From an uncultured Ruminococcus sp. (GTDB lineage Bacteria; Bacillota; Clostridia; Oscillospirales; Ruminococcaceae), in NCBI GenBank assembly GCA_947177715.1, contig CAMWVM010000071.1, forward strand, positions 1 to 7,406: a DNA stretch of 7,406 bases, given 5' to 3'. Both the position numbers and the translations under genes were made by a program. The notes under the pieces were generated by a model. That model searched no databases. It was given only the letters and a program-made list of their open reading frames with translations, and was not told the origin of the DNA. Shown piece after piece: positions 1 to 7,212 of the stretch. How positions within the stretch are numbered: the first letter of the stretch is position 1; each line of letters opens with the position of its first letter.

Positions 1-20
1 GTGTGACGATCTTAAGCTAT

Positions 21-52
21 ATTCCAGCCCAGCTGTTCAACTGGGCTGGAAT
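21..52. terminator. Hairpin after the RDD gene, possible end of the cluster (no U-tract)
   Basis: ATTCCAGCCCAG (21-32) pairs perfectly with CTGGGCTGGAAT (41-52), a 12-bp GC-rich stem with an 8-base loop. It starts 23 bases past the RDD stop codon in the direction of transcription. The sequence beyond it on the minus strand (ATAGCTTAAGATCG) has no run of U, so it is not a classical intrinsic terminator. It may be an mRNA-stabilising 3' hairpin or a terminator needing other factors. The remaining bases 1-20 show nothing recognisable. Confidence 0.5.
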
Positions 53-75
53 GCTCAAAAAACTAAAACATCAAT

Positions 76-444
76 TTAACTTTCTATAACTGTTGTTTTT
101 GCCCACATATCACCTAATCTTTTATTATCTATTATGATTAATAATAATTCTATAGGAAGTAACACCAACAATAAAGATCTCTTAAAATTAGTTATTAAAT
201 TTAATCCTGTTTGATTTGTACTAATAATTTTAATTTTTAAAATCTTCTTGCCTATACTTGCATTTCCAAAAAAATTATCTTTATAAATTACTAATGCATA
301 CACAGATAAAAGATATGTAGATAAAGACAAAAAGGAAACATTCATTTTGCCAAGTGTTATAAAATAAACTAAAAATGATGATATGAAACAAATAATATAA
401 AAATCTATTAAACCTGCTAATAGCCTTTTAAGTTTTATTGACAT
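76..444 (-). CDS. RDD-family integral membrane protein (122 aa)
   Basis: Seen: about three hydrophobic segments (roughly 12-31, 36-54, 90-105) and the residues that define the RDD family: R7 before and D14 within the first helix, the SIGKKILKIKII stretch (63-74), KRSLLL (88-93), and the closing RLGDMWAKTTVI (109-120) with D112. The length is near the minimum for a single RDD domain, and it is complete. RDD proteins are polytopic membrane proteins. Most are uncharacterised, and some have been linked to ion transport, so no substrate is claimed. The start overlaps the preceding gene by 17 bases and has its own AGAGGTG site, which indicates co-translation with the candidate immunity gene. It could be an accessory or second immunity protein of the RHS locus, or an unrelated passenger. 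The region is very AT-rich. Confidence 0.87.
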   Translation of the reverse strand: MSIKLKRLLAGLIDFYIICFISSFLVYFITLGKMNVSFLSLSTYLLSVYALVIYKDNFFGNASIGKKILKIKIISTNQTGLNLITNFKRSLLLVLLPIELLLIIIDNKRLGDMWAKTTVIES

Positions 445-802
445 TTTGTTGCACCTCTTTTACATCTAGAATATCTAAGGAAACAGCATCCCAGTCATCA
501 TCATTTTTTTGCAAGATTACATAAACATTGTAATTCTTTGTTTCTACAACATAAGGAACTTTCATTTCTTTTTCTGTTTTTTTAGTTTCATAACCATGAT
601 ATCTACAAACAGAACTTATTTCTCCATATTGATTTTGAAAATCTTTGTCATTCCAAACATAAGGCATTGCTATTTTGTCCGTTGGATTATTTCGTATGGA
701 ATAAAAACAAATAAGTACTACAGTTGCAAATAGTAAATATATTAATAGAATTATTGAAATTATTTTAAATTTCCTGTTTTTAAATATCAAATATTTTTTC
801 AT
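428..802 (-). CDS. Small single-pass membrane protein, candidate immunity protein for the RHS tip (124 aa)
   Basis: I do not recognise a family with certainty. Seen: a strongly basic N-terminus (K2, K3, K8, R10, K11, K13), one transmembrane helix at about 14-36, then an 88-residue polar domain predicted outside the cytoplasm by the positive-inside rule. That domain has FQNQYGEI (55-62), a PYVVETKNYNVYVILQK strand region (83-99) and DDDWDAVSLDI (101-111). This vaguely resembles Coa1/Tim21-like small exported domains, a weak resemblance only. The start chosen (802) has AGGAGA six bases upstream and lies 13 bases after the RHS stop. An in-frame ATG at 823 (GAGGA six bases upstream) would add seven residues and overlap the RHS stop. 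Position directly after a polymorphic-toxin tip is where immunity genes sit, so immunity is inferred from context. A lipoprotein is unlikely: the cysteine (C32) lies inside the helix with no lipobox. Confidence 0.82.
   Translation of the reverse strand: MKKYLIFKNRKFKIISIILLIYLLFATVVLICFYSIRNNPTDKIAMPYVWNDKDFQNQYGEISSVCRYHGYETKKTEKEMKVPYVVETKNYNVYVILQKNDDDWDAVSLDILDVKEVQQNVNKT
452..458 (-). promoter_or_regulatory. Ribosome binding site of the RDD-family gene
   Basis: AGAGGTG on the minus strand, seven bases before the ATG at 444. It lies inside the 3' end of the upstream gene, consistent with coupled translation. Confidence 0.75.
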
Positions 803-808
803 AAATAA

Positions 809-814
809 TCTCCT
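809..814 (-). promoter_or_regulatory. Ribosome binding site of the candidate immunity gene (decides the start)
   Basis: AGGAGA on the minus strand, six bases before the ATG at 802 and just past the RHS stop codon (816-818). It favours the 124-residue form starting MKKYL. The competing ATG at 823 has a weaker GAGGA (830-834) that lies inside RHS codons. Confidence 0.7.
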
Positions 815-815
815 A

Positions 816-1358
816 CTATTCATTCATAATCCTCATAAACTCAGAAGGATCCCATGATATTGAAAAATGTCCTCCTATAATGCAATGAACATCACCACTT
901 ATTCCAATAGTTGACTCTTCGGATAAATTTCCTTCCACTGGATCAATTAGAGGAATATTAAATTGCACTGGATTTTTAACAGTTTTTTCACAAGTATAAA
1001 CACTAACAGGCGAAGACAAAGTAGTGTGTTCATCCCAGTCTCTAACACAATCTGTTTCAAATCTGTGTTCATAATCCGTAGATACACCAAATCTATTTTT
1101 TTCACCCACTTGTACAGATAGTCCCGCACTGCCTTTAATAGCTGTATAGGACTGATTATTCTTCCAGCCAATTGTAAAATCATCTTGATAAGCTGAAGCC
1201 TTACCCTTTATTTGTCCTACCGAACCTGATACTCCAAATCCATATCCCAGTCCGCCTTCCACTTGAACTGAACCTTTAATCGCTTTGACTACTTTCTTCC
1301 CTGTATTGACAACAGTTTTTGCCGCACTACAAATTGCATTTCCAATGTCTTTCAAAAA
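816..1358 (-). other. Variable C-terminal tip of the RHS protein, candidate toxin domain of unknown family
   Basis: This codes residues 1912-2091 of the RHS protein, everything after the DPTGHWPQ motif. It opens with a Lys/Ala/Val-rich, probably helical amphipathic segment (about 1912-1940). A Gly-rich stretch of alternating small, polar and hydrophobic residues follows (about 1941-2010), reading as several beta hairpins (for example VEGGLGYGFGVSGSVG). Next is an acidic/His patch with H2009, D2018, D2020 and H2022. The two cysteines C2015 and C2034 could pair once exported. The end is beta-like (IGGHFSISW), then a short helix. I see no HNH, ADP-ribosyltransferase, deaminase or other toxin signature I could name. 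Position after the RHS core argues for an effector; a membrane-acting activity is inference only. Confidence 0.6.
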
Positions 1359-4300
1359 TTGCGGCCAATGTCCTGTAGGATCAACACAATTCACCGGATT
1401 ATTCCCACAATACGCAAACATATTGTTTCCGAGAACGCCTTGACCTGTTGAAGCATATCCGTCCGCATTAATAAATCTGCCAACCTGCGGGTCATAATAA
1501 CGGCTCTTTAGGTAATATAAGCCTGTTTCCGAATCAAAATAATAACCACGATAACGTATCGGATTAATGAATGCTACGTCGTTTTGATTAGTTATCTCCA
1601 CACCGTTTGCATTAACGACTTTGATTACATTGCCCCAGGAATCATATACATATCTGGATTTAACCGTTCCCGAGCCATTATAAAATGCCTCAACGTCGCC
1701 TCTGCTGTTACATACCACATAATAAATATTATCTACTGTTCCGTCGGCATATCTGATTGCTGAAAGATTACCATATGAATCATACCAATAATATATGTCC
1801 ATATTGCCGCGTTTTTCGTAAACAAGCTGACCACCCACATATTCATAAGTGCTCTTTACTCCGTTTACGGTTTTAGATGCTCTCAAACCGTCAGCGTCAT
1901 ATGTATATGTTATCTTGTTGTCAGCGTTGCTCAGCGATTTAAGTTCTCTGCCGCCTGTCCAGCTAAGAGTGCTGCCCTTGTATGTAAGCGGATTTCCTAT
2001 GGTATCATAAGTGATTGCTTCGCCGTTATATGAAGTAAGCAAGTCCTTCCAGCCACTGTCACCATATTGATAGTTTATAGTTTCAATAGGGTCAACATTC
2101 CTTAAATCAGCAGCTGTTGTATACGGATAGATAACCTTGGAGGTTATATTTCCTCCCTTATCATAATTATACACCAAAGTTTGGTTTAAGTAAAGGTTAT
2201 TTTCTCTTTTTAATTGATTTAGAGAATCATAAGTATAGGTAACCATTGTTTTCTTATTTTGAAAAACAGGGGTATCTTCCGTTCCGCCTCTTGTGCCCTC
2301 TTGAATCGTGGTAATATTGCCCAAACTGTCATATATATATTGATACCCTGTGTTGCCAATATATTCGGTACCAAGCTGTGTAGTACGATATTTTGTTTCA
2401 CCCGATGCATTTCTGCCGGACGAAATATAATAGTAATAATTAATATTAACAGGCGTGTTGGTACTGATCACAGTTGATTTAAGTCTGTTAAGGCTGTCGT
2501 AAGAATAAGTATGATTTCTTGTACCGCTTATATGATATTTGCTTGGAAGATTATCCTTGCCAAATTCATATTTTTGCGTTAACGCTCTTCCTCCTGCTAT
2601 ATTAGTGAAACGTGTTACATTGTTATTTACGTCATAGCCATATTCGCTTGTATAGAGTAGGGAAGAATTATCTGTATTATATACATGCTGTCTTGCAAGT
2701 CTGTTAATCGAGTCATATTCATATGTATATTTCAGTTTGTTTATCAAATCGGTATGAGATATATTTCTTCCCGATGTTGTATAACCCCATTTGTATGCCG
2801 TTGTATTGTTTACTTTCTGAGTTGATAATTGACCGAAAACATTGTATGTATATGATCTTGTGTTTCCGTTTCCGTATGTGATACTTTCAAGATCACCGTT
2901 ATATGAACCATATTTATTTGTGCTTAATGTCCTGCTTCCAACTTTTGTTGAAACAGTTTTTCCAAAGGAATCATAAGTAAATCCATACTGTGTTGAATTA
3001 TGATTTATCTTTGAAAGTCTTCCGTCAGAATATTCATAAGAGGTTGTAATACCGCCGGATGAAACTGATTTGATAGCATCATTTGATGGATTATATGTAT
3101 ATGATGTTACATTACCTTTTGCGTCAGTTACAGATTTAAGAGTGCCTTTTTTAAGATCATAATCATATGAGGTTTTATTCTTATTCTGATCATACGATTC
3201 TTTTAAATATGCACCCGCTTTTATTCCTGTGCTGCTGTCATCTGATGTGTAATTTACATTAGAACTAATGAATAAGTTTTCCGCATTATTTGTAATGTTA
3301 AGTGCTTTTGCTTCACCTTTTGGAGTATATTCATATTTATATTTAACATTATTTTGGCTCTTTGCAACAGTCATATTATGCTTATCATCATATTCATAGC
3401 TGTAATTATATCCTTTAGGGTCAGTAGCAGAAATTAAATCGGAATTGCTGTATTTCATACTTGACTTATTTTCTGCGTTCTGTGCTACAGATATAACATT
3501 TCCGTCAGAGTCATAAGTATAACTTGGTGCTGGTTCCTGCACAAGCTGAATACCGTCAAAATAGACGCTGTTTGCCTGTGCATAATATCGTAAGTATATT
3601 GTTATTGAAACAGGAGTTTTTTTAGCTGACGTACCGTCTGAAAGATTAAATGGGATCGCGGTATATTGCCATGAAGAAACTGTGGTATTAAAATATGCAG
3701 GTGATTTATCAACAGATGTGCCGTCACTGTAATTTACTCTGGCTATAAGCTCAAACTTTCTTGCGCTGTTTTGTTCATTGGCTGCAACGGAATTGCCTTT
3801 TGCCCATCCACTGAGAATAAAAGTGGAGTTTTCAGTTCCCTTGATATTAACAGTTTGATAGACCTGTTTGGTTTTAGTGGGATTGCCTGTGAACTTAAGC
3901 AAATTTGATCCGAATAAACCACTTGATGTCTGAACTCCGTCAGTTGATTCAGTACCTACGCCCATAGTCCAGTTAGTAGGAGCACTTGAAGAATTAACTT
4001 CAAAGCTGCTGTTTTCAATCAGATTATAGCTATTTACCACACTTGAATTATCTACCTGAATGCCGTCAAAGTATGCTTCACCAGTTGCATTTTTAAGTGA
4101 AAGATCAGCTCTCAGATAATTAAAATCACTTGGAAGAGTTACTGTTACTGAAATCCTTTGCCAACCTTCGTTAATTGCCGAAGGAGTAGTTCCTGTAACA
4201 AAATCTGAATACACAGTACTTGACCCGCTGTCGCTATTAATGTAAAACGCAACGCAGGCGCCTCCTTTTCCTCCTGCTGACTGAACATCTGTAGTTTTGA

Positions 4301-7091
4301 CATATGCAGAAAGAGTATATGTAGCTCCGGATTTTACATAAGGAGATTTATAATCCTGATATATTCTTGCTCCTGCTCCTCCTGTTGTTTCGGTTACCTT
4401 GAATTTATAAGACCCTTTTCCAAATAATGAACTGGTCGTTACACGTGCATGGCTTCCGGTAACTGTTCCACCCCAATCGGCATACTTCCATCCGTCTTCG
4501 TTAGTTTCAAAGCTGGTGTTTTTAGCAAAGTTAACGCAGACTTTCCCGAATGAACCTGCATTAGATATTCTGTTTAATTGTTTTATATTGCTTGCAGAAC
4601 TGTTTGCTTCTGCAGAAGTATATGTATATGCAGTTGAATTCAGATAACCGCTTCCGCTTTTTGAAAATGTTAATTTAGTTCTGCCGTAATTATCAAATTG
4701 ATATGTAGTATTAACATCATCATCAGTATTTATAATTCCATCTACACCTGAAGTAGTAATAACAGTTTCATTATAATTCGTTCTGCTGAATTTTACTGTT
4801 TGTCCTGTTTTATTGTCATTAAAATTCTTCTCAGTAACCTGAGAAACTCTTTTACCTGTTTTTAATGAGCTATAATTAAAAGTTAAACCGCAACCGTCGC
4901 TTCCGTATGCCGTTTTAAGCGCATTGTCACTGTCATAAGTATATGTACTTTTTGTTGCATCCGGATAAGTTACAGTACCAAGACTGGGAGAAGATGATGT
5001 ATAAGTATATGTAATGCTTCTTCCGGCTGAATCTGTAATTTTTCTTAAATAATGATATTCACTGTCACTTGTAAGAGTTATTACATGTCCTGAACCATCT
5101 GTTACTTTGGTGATAGTTTCATTATCAGATGCATAGGTAATAACCATACTTATATTATTGTTGTCAACAGATTTGATTAGATTACCTTTAGAATTAAAAT
5201 ACATTTTATTTCCGTCATCATCTGAAATGGTATATCCTGAATTTGTTTTAGTTATTTTTAATCCTAAACCGTCCTCATCAATACATTCGCTGCTTGACTT
5301 TTGATAAAAATAGTGTTCTGTTCCGTCTCCGTCTTCATAAACATATGGAAACTTATCAATATTCGTAGTACGTACTGTTTGCTGGATGTTAAGTTTCCAA
5401 CCTCTGCCTACATAAGGCTTTACATCTTTATATAGCTGATTTGCCATATAACCGTTATATACTCGTTCAATGGTTACAGGCATAAGCAATCCTGATGTAG
5501 AAGTATCTGAACTTGTAAATACAAGATTTCCTGAATAGTCATTCACATTTGCAGTTCCTGCAATACCGGCAGAAGCACTTGTATAACTCCAGTAGTCTTC
5601 CAAGCCCTTGTTGTTACGATATACGATCGTCATAATCGGATAACCAGATGTTTGAGTATTATCTTCAGTATAATAATTTGCATAAATACATGATCCTGCC
5701 ATATCCGAAACACCTTCTACAGCAGATTTCAGCATAATTCCATTATTGGCTACCGTTCCTTCATACCAGCTTTTTACTGCCTTAGTGATATTCCAGTCCT
5801 TCTGAACGCCTGTTGATGCTTCAGATTTCTTGGCAAATGTATAATCAAGCGCATAATTATTTAATAATGCAGGTTGATTGTTCCATGTTACCTTATTCTT
5901 TTCCCAATTTTCATTAACAATATAAGCGTTTATAGCAGCATCTGGAGTAGTGGATGCGTAATAATAAACACCTATTTGTCCCAAAGAAAGTGTTGCATCC
6001 ACAATCATGTCGCTTTTGTCTATGCTTGGGAGATCGAATTTTATCAAACTTCGAAGTTTACCTGCACCTGCTGAATCTTTACCAACAGTCATACGAGTTT
6101 CAATGCCATGATTTACATTAGGATTTCCGGAAGTGATATATGCTGAGGTAATATTTTGTCTGCGTTGTTTTGTGCTTACCTGAGGGTCAATAACAATAGG
6201 GAATTCTCTTTCTTCTGCATTCGCCCATTCAGAGTCAGCCGTAATTGTAAAAGTATACTTGCTATTCTTTTGCTTCAAGTTATATGTAACAGAGTCTGAA
6301 CTGATTCCCTTTGCGTCATACATATAGGGTGCAGGAATTTCAAAAATAATTTCATTGGTATTCTTATCACATGCCTCTATTTGATTATCTTTAATATTTA
6401 AAACAAGATTATTAGCTTTAAGCTCAAAAGAATACGAATAATCATCCTGCTTTTCCTTAACTATAATATTTTCCTTAAGACCACTGCCGCTGAAAATATA
6501 TTGCAAATCAGTGTTAGGGGAAATATTTTCGTATTTAACTGTTTGAGAAGAATTAATTATATTTTGTTCAATTAATGAATTGCATTTTCCTTTGCCCTGA
6601 ACTATCATATTTTTGGACGAAAATGTATTTAATTTACTTTTATTCGTCCACGAAAGCTTATATTTACCTTTTTTAAGCGATACGAGCTGTCCTGAATTAG
6701 CATTCTTCGCAAATTTGACTTGAAAATCTCCATTGCCTGAAATATATCCATTAACATCGGAACTATCAGTTGAATCTTCATATTGCAATGTAGTATCAAT
6801 ATCAACAAATTCACCATTGTTTTCGTAATGAACAGGTTCTGAATATACAACAGCCTTAATGCTTTTATCGCTCATGAGAAAACGCTTTTGGTTATCGGTT
6901 CTATATTCAGTAAGCTCTTCAACAGGATATGTTTCAATTTCTTGATCAATTATTGAGATATTTTCATCAGTTTGCATATTGACGTTAGTTTCAATTATAT
7001 TATCTTCTGCAAATACTGATATGGTCGAGTTAGTGACCAATAATGATAAGGCTGTTAATGTACTTAAAATTCTTTTTTTAATTTTATTCAT
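816..7091 (-). CDS. Secreted RHS/YD-repeat protein, probable WapA/Rhs-type polymorphic toxin (2091 aa)
   Basis: Seen: residues 1-28 form a signal peptide (basic KIKKR, hydrophobic core, likely cut after VFA28). A Firmicutes-type N-terminal region runs to about 302 (FPIVIDPQ), then a DNRLRE-like module (303-492). The RHS opening starts near 497, with degenerate YD repeats to about 850. Two similar jelly-roll-like modules follow (856-1015, 1024-1187), then dense YD repeats (about 1188-1830) and the RHS-associated core (about 1830-1910), including RYYDPQVGRF at 1864-1873, NNP at 1897-1899 and DPTGHW at 1904-1909. A 180-residue tip follows (1912-2091). The start is backed by AGGGGG seven bases upstream and the adjacent signal peptide. 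Known: RHS repeats build a hollow beta cage enclosing a variable C-terminal effector, and Gram-positive WapA-type proteins are exported contact-dependent toxins. Inferred: the same role here, with immunity encoded just downstream. The frame is intact. A non-toxic surface or adhesion role cannot be excluded because the tip is unrecognised. Confidence 0.93.
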   Translation of the reverse strand: MNKIKKRILSTLTALSLLVTNSTISVFAEDNIIETNVNMQTDENISIIDQEIETYPVEELTEYRTDNQKRFLMSDKSIKAVVYSEPVHYENNGEFVDIDTTLQYEDSTDSSDVNGYISGNGDFQVKFAKNANSGQLVSLKKGKYKLSWTNKSKLNTFSSKNMIVQGKGKCNSLIEQNIINSSQTVKYENISPNTDLQYIFSGSGLKENIIVKEKQDDYSYSFELKANNLVLNIKDNQIEACDKNTNEIIFEIPAPYMYDAKGISSDSVTYNLKQKNSKYTFTITADSEWANAEEREFPIVIDPQVSTKQRRQNITSAYITSGNPNVNHGIETRMTVGKDSAGAGKLRSLIKFDLPSIDKSDMIVDATLSLGQIGVYYYASTTPDAAINAYIVNENWEKNKVTWNNQPALLNNYALDYTFAKKSEASTGVQKDWNITKAVKSWYEGTVANNGIMLKSAVEGVSDMAGSCIYANYYTEDNTQTSGYPIMTIVYRNNKGLEDYWSYTSASAGIAGTANVNDYSGNLVFTSSDTSTSGLLMPVTIERVYNGYMANQLYKDVKPYVGRGWKLNIQQTVRTTNIDKFPYVYEDGDGTEHYFYQKSSSECIDEDGLGLKITKTNSGYTISDDDGNKMYFNSKGNLIKSVDNNNISMVITYASDNETITKVTDGSGHVITLTSDSEYHYLRKITDSAGRSITYTYTSSSPSLGTVTYPDATKSTYTYDSDNALKTAYGSDGCGLTFNYSSLKTGKRVSQVTEKNFNDNKTGQTVKFSRTNYNETVITTSGVDGIINTDDDVNTTYQFDNYGRTKLTFSKSGSGYLNSTAYTYTSAEANSSASNIKQLNRISNAGSFGKVCVNFAKNTSFETNEDGWKYADWGGTVTGSHARVTTSSLFGKGSYKFKVTETTGGAGARIYQDYKSPYVKSGATYTLSAYVKTTDVQSAGGKGGACVAFYINSDSGSSTVYSDFVTGTTPSAINEGWQRISVTVTLPSDFNYLRADLSLKNATGEAYFDGIQVDNSSVVNSYNLIENSSFEVNSSSAPTNWTMGVGTESTDGVQTSSGLFGSNLLKFTGNPTKTKQVYQTVNIKGTENSTFILSGWAKGNSVAANEQNSARKFELIARVNYSDGTSVDKSPAYFNTTVSSWQYTAIPFNLSDGTSAKKTPVSITIYLRYYAQANSVYFDGIQLVQEPAPSYTYDSDGNVISVAQNAENKSSMKYSNSDLISATDPKGYNYSYEYDDKHNMTVAKSQNNVKYKYEYTPKGEAKALNITNNAENLFISSNVNYTSDDSSTGIKAGAYLKESYDQNKNKTSYDYDLKKGTLKSVTDAKGNVTSYTYNPSNDAIKSVSSGGITTSYEYSDGRLSKINHNSTQYGFTYDSFGKTVSTKVGSRTLSTNKYGSYNGDLESITYGNGNTRSYTYNVFGQLSTQKVNNTTAYKWGYTTSGRNISHTDLINKLKYTYEYDSINRLARQHVYNTDNSSLLYTSEYGYDVNNNVTRFTNIAGGRALTQKYEFGKDNLPSKYHISGTRNHTYSYDSLNRLKSTVISTNTPVNINYYYYISSGRNASGETKYRTTQLGTEYIGNTGYQYIYDSLGNITTIQEGTRGGTEDTPVFQNKKTMVTYTYDSLNQLKRENNLYLNQTLVYNYDKGGNITSKVIYPYTTAADLRNVDPIETINYQYGDSGWKDLLTSYNGEAITYDTIGNPLTYKGSTLSWTGGRELKSLSNADNKITYTYDADGLRASKTVNGVKSTYEYVGGQLVYEKRGNMDIYYWYDSYGNLSAIRYADGTVDNIYYVVCNSRGDVEAFYNGSGTVKSRYVYDSWGNVIKVVNANGVEITNQNDVAFINPIRYRGYYFDSETGLYYLKSRYYDPQVGRFINADGYASTGQGVLGNNMFAYCGNNPVNCVDPTGHWPQFLKDIGNAICSAAKTVVNTGKKVVKAIKGSVQVEGGLGYGFGVSGSVGQIKGKASAYQDDFTIGWKNNQSYTAIKGSAGLSVQVGEKNRFGVSTDYEHRFETDCVRDWDEHTTLSSPVSVYTCEKTVKNPVQFNIPLIDPVEGNLSEESTIGISGDVHCIIGGHFSISWDPSEFMRIMNE
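1602..3530 (-). repeat. Main block of YD (RHS) repeats encoded in the RHS gene
   Basis: Codes residues about 1188-1830, a series of degenerate units of about 20 residues around Y-x-Y-D-x-x-G/N (for example YTYDSDGNV, YEYDSINRL, YSYDSLNRL, YTYDSLNQL, YIYDSLGNI, YTYDADGLR, YVYDSWGNV). At DNA level the plus strand repeatedly shows tcatatgtata-like words. In RHS proteins these units form the beta-strand spiral that encloses the C-terminal domain. A shorter, more diverged block lies before the jelly-roll modules, roughly at 4600-5260. Confidence 0.9.
3531..4526 (-). other. Two tandem carbohydrate-binding-like jelly-roll modules inserted between YD-repeat blocks
   Basis: Codes residues about 856-1187. 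Both halves share a frame. Each opens with N-x-S-F-E (N858 to E862; N1027 to E1031) followed by a tryptophan (GW, NW), has a 'FGSNLLKF'/'FGKGSYKF' strand, a 'YTLSAYVK'/'FILSGWAK' strand and 'W-Q' before a beta strand. Each closes with YFDGIQ (D1009; D1179). This is the pattern of CBM4/9-type beta-sandwich domains, which bind glycans in known cases. Whether these bind sugar is not visible from the sequence. They interrupt the RHS repeats rather than sitting at an end. Confidence 0.7.
5616..6185 (-). other. DNRLRE-like module of the RHS protein
   Basis: Codes residues 303-492. It follows the FPIVIDPQ boundary and shows the features of DNRLRE/CBM96-type modules: a repeated-array opening (SAYITSGNPNVNHG), GKLRSLIKFDLP, DATLSL, a W..N.VTWNNQP segment near the middle, WNITKAVKSWYEG, and a closing PIMTIVYR strand. 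These modules occur in many exported Firmicutes RHS proteins between the signal peptide and the repeat cage, and are thought to act as structural stalk or glycan-contact domains. The assignment is from remembered motifs, not a profile search. Confidence 0.75.
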
Positions 7092-7098
7092 TTATTTT

Positions 7099-7104
7099 CC
7101 CCCT
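7099..7104 (-). promoter_or_regulatory. Ribosome binding site of the RHS gene
   Basis: AGGGGG on the minus strand, seven bases before the ATG at 7091. It supports this start, which is immediately followed by the basic n-region of the signal peptide. Confidence 0.75.
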
Positions 7105-7182
7105 AAATTTTTAATTCTTATTTTTTACTGCCTTAGTTTTTAACTACACCTCCCTAAATGCTAAAATCGATCTTATTAACTT

Positions 7183-7212
7183 TTTATGCAATAAAAATAA
7201 TAAAAATGTCGA
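7183..7212 (-). promoter_or_regulatory. Candidate sigma-A-type promoter for the RHS cluster
   Basis: On the minus strand TCGACA (7207-7212, one mismatch to TTGACA) is followed after 18 bases by CATAAA (7183-7188, four of six matches to TATAAT). It lies between the terminator and the RHS gene, where a promoter is needed. The surroundings are so AT-rich that other -10-like hexamers exist, so this is only the best candidate by eye. It would give a leader of about 85 bases. Confidence 0.3.

Noticed and set aside
509..733. Plus-strand open frame of 74 codons opposite the candidate immunity gene
   Set aside because: Phe/Ile-rich, low-complexity translation with no recognisable motif. It is fully antisense to a better-supported gene with a strong RBS and TM helix.
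947..1183. Minus-strand alternate-frame ORF inside the RHS tip
   Set aside because: It lies wholly within the RHS reading frame, which has an unbroken and coherent protein. I see no support for an independent start.
816..1358. Assignment of the tip to a known nuclease or ADP-ribosyltransferase toxin
   Set aside because: The H/D-containing patch around residues 2009-2022 does not match HNH, restriction-like or ART motifs that I know, so no named activity is claimed.
2219..2477. Overlapping ORFs on both strands in the YD-repeat region
   Set aside because: These are shadows of the repetitive RHS coding sequence, with no plausible domain content.
1602..3530. Regularly recurring tcatatgtata-like words, considered as a CRISPR or DNA repeat array
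   Set aside because: The words fall in frame with YxYD codons at irregular spacing and with diverged flanks. They are protein repeats, not a repeat-spacer array.
5874..6074. Plus-strand 66-codon ORF
   Set aside because: Antisense to the DNRLRE-like module and without a domain signature.
6629..6850. Minus-strand 73-codon ORF within the N-terminal part of the RHS gene
   Set aside because: Out-of-frame shadow of the RHS coding sequence; Met/Ile-rich with no motif.
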